Shown here: positions 54,627 through 64,000 of the stretch, piece by piece
Layout of the letters: each line of letters opens with the position of its first letter
How positions within the stretch are numbered: the first letter of the stretch is position 1
Source of the DNA: Acanthochlamys bracteata
Taxonomy: Eukaryota > Streptophyta > Magnoliopsida > Pandanales > Velloziaceae
Assembly: GCA_019914995.1 (NCBI GenBank)
Contig: CM034128.1
Coordinates: 3,722,501 to 3,786,500 of the forward strand
Length of the DNA stretch: 64,000 nt
Direction: 5' to 3'
Translations under genes and position numbers: made by a program
Notes under the pieces: generated by a model
What the model was told of the DNA's origin: nothing
Seen by the model: the letters and a program-made list of their open reading frames with translations, nothing else
Databases searched by the model: none

Positions 54627-57600
54627 ATGGGCTGCGCGAGCTCACGAGCAGAAGATTCAACGGCTGTGATCCTCTGTCGTGAACGGCTCGCTCTAATCCG
54701 CGCCGCTGCTGAACACCGCTACGCTCTTGCTCGAACTCATTCCGCCTACTTCCGTTCTCTATCTTCTCTCGCTGACGCTCTCCATCGGTTCACTGTCGAA
54801 CTTAACGATATCGAAGACTCTGCTTCTTCTCCAGTTCTCACTCTCCCTCCTGATTCCAAATCGAAATCTAAATCAAATTCTTCGAATTCAACTTCTTCGA
54901 TCACTGCAATCTCTGACGATCATTTTAGCGCTAGCAACGAAGAAGAAGATCACAATCACGGCGAAGAGGACGATAACGACTCGCACATTCATATATATTC
55001 TTCTTCGGAGCCTTCGCCTTCAACGGGAAACAACTCTGATCTGAAATCGAAAGACAGAAGCAACAAGCAACATCACCAGTTCAACAAAATCAAGTCTTCA
55101 ACTTCCTTAAAGAAGAAGAAGGTTGAAAGCCAAAGCAAGAAAGGGAAAAGGCATCACTTTCACTACATGAGGTCTGGCGCCAGCGAGCCCAACACTGTTT
55201 ACAAAGACCCGTATGGACAGAATGGTTACTCTTACTTCTACAATGGCAATGGCTATGGTTATGGTTACAATTACACGCCTTACGGTGTGCCGATTGAATC
55301 GATGGGGCAGCCTCCAGGGAGAGAGGAGACTTACACTAGGCCGCCGACGCCACCGCCTCCACCACCCGGTGGAAATTCTACTTGGGATTTTTTTAACCCG
55401 TTCGATTCTTACGAGCAGTTCTTGCTAGCTTATGGGAATAGGAGTTATGGAATGGAGCCGGGGATGTCATCGCGTTCATCTCCCCCTAGCAGTACTAGCT
55501 CTGGTGAAGTTCGGGAGAGAGAGGGGATTCCTCCATTGGAGGTGGAGACAGAGCCTGAGGTTGAGCAGGGTAAAGCGAAGAATGAGACGAAGAAAGTTGC
55601 GGAGTTGGAAGAGGATTCAGTTGGTCGGAAGGATCCTGGTGTCGGAAGTTCAAAACTAGCAAAGAAAGTGGTTGGTACTAGCTCTGAGGTGAAAGATGGG
55701 AGCAACAGCAGTAAGAGCAAGAGTAATTCTGGAAATGGCAAGAAGAATAGTAGCAGCAGTGGAGAAGTAATGTCCACAAGGAGTAAAGTTGTGAGCTTTG
55801 AAGAGACATCAGTCAAGATAGAAGACAGCAAATTGAGCGGAGTTGGCGCTCCTTTGGCTGCCCCAGGCACAAGGGATGTGGTGGAAGTTGTGGAGGAGAT
55901 CAAGGAGCAATTCAAATTGGCAGCTGGGCTTGGAGATGGAGTTGCTGAGGCGCTCGAGGTAGGGAAGTTGCCCTACCTATCCCGGAATAGAGCAATTAGA
56001 GGTGGGTGCAACATTGTCATAATTTTTCTTTACTAGTTCTTTTCTTTAATTTTTGCTTTTTATTAGTATTTTATGATGTTTTTGTGTCAATGCTGTGCGA
56101 TTCCAGCAAGTCTTAGAGAGACAAATGAGTTGGGGATTGGGACAGAAATACACTCTGCACGGCTTTATACTCTAGTGGCATTTTACCTGAAACCATCTGT
56201 TTTGTTACTAGCTTTTAGACCATGCATTTCTTAAGTTGCTATTTGTGTTTTCTCCTTTTGTTTCCTGTTCATAAAGCTTGATTCTAACAAAATGCTTTTA
56301 TATCAATAGTTTATGATCTAGTTTTTACGCCCTTTATCATTGAAGAAGATATGTGAAAAAAGTTGCGACTTACATTAGGTTCCTGCTTTCCTGAATATTA
56401 TTCATCTTTTTAGTTAGTAATTTTCTGTAATCATATTGCAGTGATTTCTTCTAGGATTTTGGATCCTGTGGCTCATGCTATATTGGCATGTTCACACACT
56501 TATTTCAAGCGTTCACAACGAGCTGCATATAACTATGGACATGTAAACTCTAGCAAGTACAATGGAATGAAGTCTGGCAGCCTTTCATTGACTCTGGAAA
56601 AGTTGTTTGTGTGGGAGAAGAAGCTCTGCAAAGAAATTAAGGTATTTAGGCCTTTTTTCCTGGCCATAGCCTTTTAAATTTGCAAGAGAATCAACATGTC
56701 TATTAAAATCTCTGGGTGACTGAAAAAGGATCAAGTCTATTTCTATGGCTTGGAGGTGTTAATCAGTCAATACCATTCTGCTAGTGTAGGGCATGTTTTG
56801 AGCTTGTTCATGACGTCGCTGATGCCTTGTTAGTGCCAGTTAGAATTTCTAATTATAGAAGAAGTTTTGAAATGTGTTGAATGAATGTCGTTGTAAGAGT
56901 ATATGTGAAGGTGGAGAATGAAGTTATATGGTTTCTTATTGAACTCTATATTTATTAAGTTCATTCATACTTCTCCACTGAGAAACCACTCAAAGTAGTG
57001 TTTTTAGTTGGTACTTGGAAGCAGATAATTAAAATTTTTCTTGCTACAACTCTGATAGTCTCCTTCACTGGGTAGCAGAGATGATGCTTTTTTATTTTGA
57101 ATTCTGTCTTTTTAAATTTTTTAGGTGGTTGTGCTAGGATGAAGAGAAACTGAGGATAATCTATGAAAGGAAGTGCAAGAGACTGAAATATTTGGATGAT
57201 AAAGGAGCGGAAGCCACCGAGATTGACTCTGTTCGGGCTTCAATTAGAAAGCTGCACACAAAAATTAGCATAGCAATAAAGTCTGTGGATGCCATTTCAA
57301 AAAGGATTCACAAGATTAGAGATGAAGAGTTGCAACCCGAACTTGTTGAATTAATTCAGAGGTGGGCAACTTTCACTAAGCCTTTCTATTTTCCACCATT
57401 TTGATGTCTACTTTGGGCTGTTATTCAAAACTGGAAGTATGTAGCTGCTGTTTTTGTCAACCGTCTCTGCAATTTGCCACAACTGTTTTGTCATGTGTAT
57501 TCTTTTCTGATTTGTCTGTGATTTTCCAATTTCTTGCAGAATGGTTGGAATGTGGAAATCTATACTAGATTGTCATCATAATCAGCTCAAGGCTATAGTG

Positions 57601-58272
57601 ACTAGTAAGAATCTTTATCTAGTGCCTAAAATTGGGTTTGGAAGAAATTCTGTTGCAAAGGCCACATTAGAACTTGAACTGGAGCTCCTGAATTGGTGTT
57701 CATGTTTTAGTTCATGGGTCAGCAAGCAGAGAGATTACATTAAAGCCCTAAACGGATGGTTGATAAAGTGGCTTCCTCAGGAAGAGGAGATGACACCTGA
57801 TGGTCTCGCACCTTTCTCTCCGAGTCGGATTGGAGCTCCTGCTGTCTTCATCATATCCAATGATTGGTATCAAGCAATTGAAGGCATGTATGAGTTGGAT
57901 GTCACCAAGGCAATACAGAAATTTGCAGTGAATGTGCATAGACTCTGGGAAAGCCAAGGTGAAGAACAGCGCCAAATGCTAAAAGCTGAGTATCTTTCCA
58001 AGGATTTTGCTCGAAGGCTTAGGTCTCTTCAGAAGGAATTTGACGTTCATGAATATCTGGAGATTGTATCGGCATCAGACCCTGTCCTGGATGATCACCT
58101 GTCAATAGATGAAGAAAAGGCCAAACATGTTGACATCATCAAACAAGTTCATGGAGTAAAATCTGCCAGCCTTAGGACAGGATTGATGCCGATATTTGAA
58201 GCATTGGAAAGTTTTGCTTCAGAAACATTTAAATCTTATAAGGGCCTCAGATTTTCAAACGAAGGAGCTTGA
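54627..58272 (+). CDS. DUF630/DUF632 protein (APSR1/NRG2-like family)
   Basis: Four exons, 54627-56001, 56442-56641, 57138-57361 and 57540-58272, join in frame to 843 residues. The start MGCASSRAED is an N-myristoylation/palmitoylation context and opens DUF630 (about 1-60). A long low-complexity middle is rich in Ser, Lys and acidic residues, with a Tyr/Gly run and a Pro run before GGNSTWDFFNPFD (about 240-265), a segment typical of the family. DUF632 follows from about 415 (VVEEIKEQFKLAAGLG) through EKLFVWEKKLCKEIKDEEKLR, RIHKIRDEELQPEL and WCSCFSSWVSKQRDYIKALN. Family members affect nitrate signalling (NRG2), phosphate starvation responses (APSR1) and leaf shape; biochemical activity is unknown. 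The exon 1-2 junction (KLPYLSRNRAIR|V) fits the clade that has a short DUF632 opening. Confidence 0.92.
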
Positions 58273-59838
58273 ACTGGTTCCTAATTAATCTGGGGTTTGA
58301 ATTCCTATTATTTATTTGAAGCCAGAGAAGGTCAGATATTTTTATTTGGGTTTCTTCCACACCGACTTGATAAATGATCGGAAGTAGTTAGAGATGCACA
58401 GAATTCATCAATTGGTTTATTCCGCGGCTGTAGTTAGCTGGAGATCATCGTTATTGGTCCTAAGGATTGTGTTTATTGGTTTATTCCTTGGATGTAGGGT
58501 TCCTGGAGATCAAATTATTTGCGGCTAAGGATTGAGTTTAATGGAGATTGGTATGGAGTTTTTTGACTTTACAAATCGTGAAGTAGATGTAAACTTACTT
58601 CTCTAACATCTGAGAGGATTGCAGATAGAACCAACTTCTAGGGTACGCAATGCGGGCAAATATGGTGCGTACTAACATTTTCTATCGGCTCCTGCATTGA
58701 ATTACCTGCTAAAAAGAGTTTTTGCTAGAACATTTATCTTCCAAGTCTTCCTGAAGCTTGATATCTTTGAAAATCATAGAGCTTAGTATACTGTAATTAC
58801 TGTATATAATTCAAATTTCTTTAGTTTACTTTTTCTGTTAAGTGGTTTTGTAATTGCTCTTGATTAACATCTACAATTTACTAAATCTCTTTTCTCCAAC
58901 GATCAACAGTTGATAATTCAAATTCCCGCCTTTACTTAGTGTTACATTAAAACTTTTAAGTAGCAGTTCTACAAATTTTTAGATTTATGATCTTTCATAA
59001 TGTTGCTTTCAGATTCATGATATTTTGTTGGCACATCTGGAGTCTGATTTTCAGCTATTTTTATACTTCAAATTTTGTGTAATGTAATCAACATCAAATA
59101 AGGGAAAAAATCCTAATGATTTGAAGTTTCATGCCAGCCACCATCTTAATCTCGAAGTTTTCAACTTCTGGATTAGATACACGCACAATCAGATTTCTTT
59201 AGCTTCTACCTCACCAAACAAACCTTTGCTAAAGATCAATCACACAAGTAAGCTTCTGAAAAACAATACAAGGAATCAACCTCAGGCTCATATGAAAGCC
59301 TCAGAAAAATGTTTGAATTATTTGTAAAGAAACTTTACATTCTAGAAATATAACCTTCTACACATTATGGCACTGGATGTTGAGATCTTACCACTTGAAA
59401 GAGATGGAGGACAGGACCATGTGATGAAATGTTATCTTTTGTAAACAGATAAAGATAAATGACAACAAAAGCCTGCTCTTCTACAGACAACAATGATAAA
59501 TGTTGCCATTTAGATAGCAGCACCATAACAATAATGGTCTCTAGAACATGAGTAATAATTCATATTCAATGCCTTGGAACTTATTATCAAAACATGTCCT
59601 GACCATGTGCTTACTCTGCATCATAGCACATGAAGCAGAAACTTCATCCATTCCAGTACCAGTACTAGTGCAATCCCTTTCTGAATACTGTATATTTCTA
59701 CAACAAAAATTTTGTTAACCTGACCAAGTTGATATTCAGAGTAAAGCATAGCCATGAAAACCAGCAAAGTCTATAAACAGTGGAAGCATACAAAATTAGC
59801 TAAGCGGAACAGACAATCCTAAAGATGCTTTCACTTAC
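58273..59838. other. Downstream spacer of the DUF630/632 gene
   Basis: 58273-58870 is likely 3' UTR (AAGTAGATGTAAACTT and other late-transcript-like AT runs). No coding exon is visible on either strand up to 59838. Confidence 0.45.
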
Positions 59839-59968
59839 CCATGTTGATGCCTGCAAATGGCGTTTGCATCAAAATACTTCGGTCAGCACCACAAAAAACT
59901 TCTTTTCTTACTGCACCAGTATCTAGGCCATTAGGATTATGCATCTGATTCACTTCAAAGAAGGCTAT
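59839..59968 (-). CDS. Isolated exon of unknown gene
   Basis: On the minus strand a TCCAACAG acceptor opens a 130-base exon ending at a strong ATGG|GTAAGT donor. It reads without stops: IAFFEVNQMHNPNGLD, then TGAVRKEVFCGADRSILM, then QTPFAGINM. I do not recognise the family. It lies downstream of the GPN2 pieces on the same strand, but its sequence does not match the GPN2 C-terminus, so it may belong to a different gene or an inserted fragment. Partner exons were not found. Confidence 0.35.
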
Positions 59969-61279
59969 CTGTTGGATCAATAAAATATAATACAAAAACA
60001 AAGATGGTAACTGCTGAAGTTGTAGGTTTATTCAATTTTCACTAGGGATATGAGTGTAACAATCACAAAAGTTTTATCCCCAAGAACCCTCATGTCTAGA
60101 ATCCACAAGAAGAGCCACTCATAACCATGTACTGTACCAAGCTAGGTATAGTCAAATATGCAATATACATAATAGCAAGTCCATATACAAAAGCTGATAA
60201 TCACTGATTGCTCCCTTTGCCATGTTAAGTATATAGTTTGCCTTGCCCATAGATCCTTCATAATTTCATCATCCTTCATATACTTCTCCTGTACAGCTGA
60301 TGCTGTAAGCTAACTGTTAAGAGAGCTTCTCAAAATAAGAAGACTTAAAAAATATCTCAGCCGGATTGCTCATTATACAAAACTCCAAGCATGTAGAACA
60401 CAACATGTATTAACCGACACGCACTAGAGCTTCAATTGTACTTAACTGAAAAGCAAAACCTAGTATCAACTCCATTCATGCAACTTTGAGTCAGTCCCAA
60501 TAAAGACCAACACTATGTAGGTAAGGACATGACATTTTCGATGGACCAAAGTAATGTTCTTAATGGAGCTAGTACAAACAGTGCATATATTAGAAGCATT
60601 TAACGAACAATAGATGTGAAGTAATAACTTTTCCAATGCTGCCAATGCTAGGGAATATCATAAGCATCATCATGTTTGCATTCTGTTATGACCATGTTAT
60701 TACTACAGAATAACCATCTCATACTTTTAGAGAGCTACTTGAATTACTAGCATGGGCTTTCATCTTTTCAACAGGGAAAAGACTAGTGTTGATTTGAATT
60801 TAAAATCTTGAAAAGAACCATTCACGTCCTCATGATGAAGTACTTATAATCTTAATATGAAGAAGTAAAGTCATATAGATACTAGGCAATGTTTGCAAAT
60901 TTGTATCAAAATGGTCATAACTGAAACTAACAAAAAATGTTGCTTTTATGCTACTTGATAGTGTAGGAAAGAATAATAATAATCAAGAAAACAATTCTCC
61001 TCAACTAAGTAGCTATGCTCATCACAACTAAAGCAACCTGATGACTTTTAACTGAAAGGTTGTAAGACAAGTAAAATGGAAGGAAATTTACAGTAATCCC
61101 AATCAAAAGAAGTGGTGCAGTAAATTTATGAATTCCAAAACTTCTCTCTATGTCAGAAAAGATGTAGCCGTTTATCAATCAGCTTTACAAAGATTTCCAA
61201 CACTCTCGTTATCCTGAAAGGTATTTAACAGTAAAAACAGATTACAAGTAAAGATTCATAACAGAAGGGAACTGCTTGC

Positions 61280-63347
61280 CTGAATGTTTAGCATGGTAAA
61301 ATTTACTGTGCCATAATCTTCAACCACTTCGCATAACTTTTCTGTCGGTTTTCTGCAATCAAAACAGCAGGCTTGGAGATAATAGAGTTTTTGCTTTCAA
61401 AATAATCTAGCAGAGCCTTCCTAATATGATATATAGCTCAACTTATTCTTTAAACTAAATGCAACTGTTGGTCCTCCAAACAATGATAATCAGAATAATG
61501 AAACTTGCCTCAACATATTTTTAGATAAAGGCATAGCCATTGTGGCACAACATAAACTTTTACATTGTTGGAGAGTTATATAGATGTGGCACCAATATGA
61601 GACATCACATAAGATAGTGTAATAAGGAGGCCCAACTGTAATCCAAGAAATAGTTAATAACTGAAGCCTAACACAAATAATAATGAAAGCCTAACACAAA
61701 GTCTAAGAAACGTGTTTCTCTTGGTGTGGGTCATAAAATCTAGTCCCTTCCAGTTTAACACAGAACATTAGTCAGTACCTGCTGAATATATAACGTCTAG
61801 CTTCAAAATAACAAAACTACCAGTATCTCGCTGATCTTGGATCTTGACCTAGATAGTACCGTAAGTCTGACAGATCTTGAACATCACTATAAATTAAGGT
61901 TATACGCTGCATTGGAGATACTTACATCAAAACTCCTTGCTAAAATAATTATTGAAGAAAAGGGAGTAACGTGTGCACATACCTAGAATACTGTAGCTCT
62001 CAATAAGATAGATATTCAATAATATGTTGATATGAGGTAGCTCCATATGTATCATTGAAGACAGTGAGAGGAGCGATGCATAGATGCGCATCAACTAAGT
62101 GAATAGCAGACAACTGAATGGTGTGAAACAGGAAAACGTTCAAAGGGGCAGCACAAGAACAAACCAACCATGTAATTAGGGTTGTTCATTTCAACCTCAC
62201 GCTCATCTTCTTGACAAGTTTAGAGATAACACTCTTTGTGTTAGAGTGCAGAAAGAAGAGTTCAATTTGGCTGGGAAAATAAAAAAGAAAATAGTGATCT
62301 GCAAGATTAATCACGAACAGTATATAAAATATTAGAAAAGAACTTGAATATTGCCAATTTTCTATTAAAAAAAAAACAAGAGTTAAACTTATACATACAC
62401 CAGGTTTGAGAAAAATCTAATCCATACTGGAAAACACAATGTTTCTAGCAATCCAGGACATCAATACAAGAAGCCTTATGAGAATAGGTTGCTCCATGAA
62501 TTTCAGAGCTAAAGCTGCTCAACAACGACAATAACAACAACAACAACAACAAACTAAACCTTTATCTCACTTGAGTGGAGTCGCCACGTGAATCTGTTTT
62601 CTCCATTCCGTTTGATTATAAATCAGATTTAGTAAAAGATCAAATTCTCCTAAATCGTAGCAACTACCCTAGACTAAGTTAATTTTGATTTATCTTTTTT
62701 TTCCCTAAAGTGTTCAAATGTAATCACACCACTCTTATATTCAAGTCGGTAATATCCAGAACCTGTCTTTTGTTAAATAATTTAATCAAAATAAGTCCAC
62801 TATCTGTTTATATTATCACTAATACGGTATAATATTGAATGGTTCCCATCCATGGGATATTCGTTTGTTTAGTGTCAGATCGTCTATAGCGGTCATATCA
62901 ATTCTATTAAGTTACATCTAATTGGATTTACGTCTTTACTTTTTTTTTTTCTCTCTGATGTGCAATTCTATAAATAACATTCTCTCCATCTTCGGTACTC
63001 GAATATTTATATAATTTTTTATACTATGCAGTACGAGACTCACTAATCACTTTTTTGACTTTTTTTTTGCTATCTTATATTTTTCAAATGTCAAAATAAG
63101 TGGGGAACTCTGAAGGAAAACTCTGTGATTAACATGAACAGCAAATACGAAATTTAGTTATGTGTATATGAAACATGCACTTACACTTAGATGCACCATT
63201 TAGAAGGTTCCAAGTTACAGTAATGATAATAGGCCTTTCTAATATTAGCAAGAAAAACCTGTCCATCTACTACATAACAACGGTCTTTTAACAATTTCAA
63301 CAGTTTATGTTGCCAGAGTATATATAGAATAAGATACTCAGAACAAT
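61280..63347 (-). pseudogene. Broken GPN-loop GTPase 2 gene
   Basis: GPN GTPases help assemble and import RNA polymerase II. Pieces in N-to-C order on the minus strand: 63347-63259 (CSEYL, then KLLKDRCYVVDGQ), 62270-62190 (QIELFFLHSNTKSVISKL), 62113-61983 (LSAIHLVDAHLC, then SSMIHMELPHIN after a frame change), 61906-61821 (YSDVQDLSDLRYYLGQDPRS) and 61352-61280 (TEKLCEVVEDYGTVNFTMLN). Lesions: the DFPGQ nucleotide-binding motif is shortened to DGQ; the start of the ELFF exon is out of frame; a TGA follows VRLK; the segment after HLC is deleted or shifted; and the last junction reads TG|A, a stop. The N-terminal P-loop exon and the C-terminus were not found; the former may lie beyond 64000. Confidence 0.75.
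62530..62552. repeat. (CAA)n microsatellite
   Basis: About seven AAC/CAA units lie within an intron-like part of the GPN2 pseudogene. Confidence 0.8.
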
Positions 63348-64000
63348 GCAATTGATAGATGATTCTCACTATAAGATTCACTAGAAAAGCTTAAGTTCAT
63401 TCAAGTAAACACAACCAAAAATGATAAGACTGAAGGAGTTTCATGCAACTACATCAGATTTGAACTCCGAGATTTTCTATCCAAGCTTATAACACCACAT
63501 CCTATAATAATAGCCAAAAGCATTTGCCCGGAGTGCTTCATATTAACATAACTAACTAACATTAAACCATGGAGGCTTCCTTGTAAATTTAGTGTAACAC
63601 TAGAAGACGCATATACCAGTCAATGGAAAAATATTTTTAGTATATCAGATGGTACCACGACGAAAGCTTGCTATGGAAGCATATACAACTTCAAGTACCC
63701 ATGATTTACAAGAGCATTCAGAAGATTAGATTAAAAAGCCATCCCAAAACGATTTGCTTTCCCCAAACGAAAAATTTCACAAAAAGGCGCACCGCTATCT
63801 GACTGAGCTGATTCCTCGTAACATATTGAGTTAAGCAAACTACAATTCAAATAGACGAGAGATAAACCCAGTTAAGCAAATCTAGCAAGCAGAACAGTTA
63901 TTCAGTTTTTCCGAACTCTTTATAATCTTAAACTTTTTCATAATATCATGAGTAAAGTCAAAACTACCACTCACTCTACAGTTTAACCCAGATGAAATTT
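63348..64000. other. Right-edge AT-rich sequence
   Basis: No exon was identified. If the GPN2 copy is full length, its 5' exons should lie here or beyond the window end on the minus strand. Confidence 0.4.

Noticed and set aside
59121..59327. 68-residue plus-strand open frame
   Set aside because: Its composition is that of random AT-rich sequence, with no domain and no splice context.
1..64000. CRISPR arrays, phage, toxin-antitoxin or other prokaryotic defence systems
   Set aside because: No regularly spaced direct repeats or such genes were seen. All supported genes are plant nuclear genes with spliceosomal introns.

Overview
The window is nuclear DNA from a flowering plant. Genes carry short GT-AG introns, intergenic DNA is very AT-rich, and PLS-class pentatricopeptide (PPR), NAC, chloroplast histone deacetylase, TOL and DUF630/DUF632 genes occur together. 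Comparison with remembered Arabidopsis families points to a eudicot; the species cannot be resolved. I saw no CRISPR array, operon, rRNA, tRNA or prokaryotic feature.

Layout. 1-0.5 kb: the last two exons of an unidentified + strand gene. 1-6.3 kb: a mobile-element nest, in which a decayed Ty1/copia element with two 180-bp LTRs sits inside a LINE remnant, followed by a probable MITE. 6.7-9.1 kb (+): SAL1-type 3'(2'),5'-bisphosphate nucleotidase. 9.6-13.2 kb (-): E1-alpha subunit of branched-chain 2-oxoacid dehydrogenase, tail-to-tail with SAL1. 14.4-16.6 kb (-): proteasome assembly chaperone 4. 18.8-19.7 kb (-): NAC gene of the XND1/NAC104 type. 22.4-27.3 kb (-): HDA14-type histone deacetylase. 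27.6-29.8 kb (+): PPR gene, divergent from HDA14 across 330 bp. 30.2-30.9 kb: exon-like pieces of unknown identity. 31.2-32.75 kb (-): decayed PPR pseudogene, head-to-head with an intact SLO2-like PPR gene (32.8-34.9 kb, +). 34.9-40 kb: long AT-rich spacer. 40-41.5 kb (+): plant protein of unknown function. 43.5-48.9 kb (+): TOM1-like (VHS-GAT) trafficking adaptor. 49.5-51.4 kb (+): PPR gene like At2g35030. 54.6-58.3 kb (+): N-myristoylated DUF630/DUF632 protein. 59.8-63.3 kb (-): pieces of a broken GPN-loop GTPase 2 gene and one unexplained exon.

The genes do not form one pathway. They are single-copy-type housekeeping genes for organelles (SAL1, BCKDH, HDA14, PPRs), the proteasome and endosomal sorting, with one xylem-type regulator. 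Exon structures were built by hand from splice sites and reading-frame continuity; every multi-exon model given here closes in frame. No novel system is evident. The most informative items are an unusual 22-bp direct repeat around the copia element, a strongly one-sided substitution pattern between its LTRs, the GPN2 pseudogene, and the head-to-head PPR gene/pseudogene pair.
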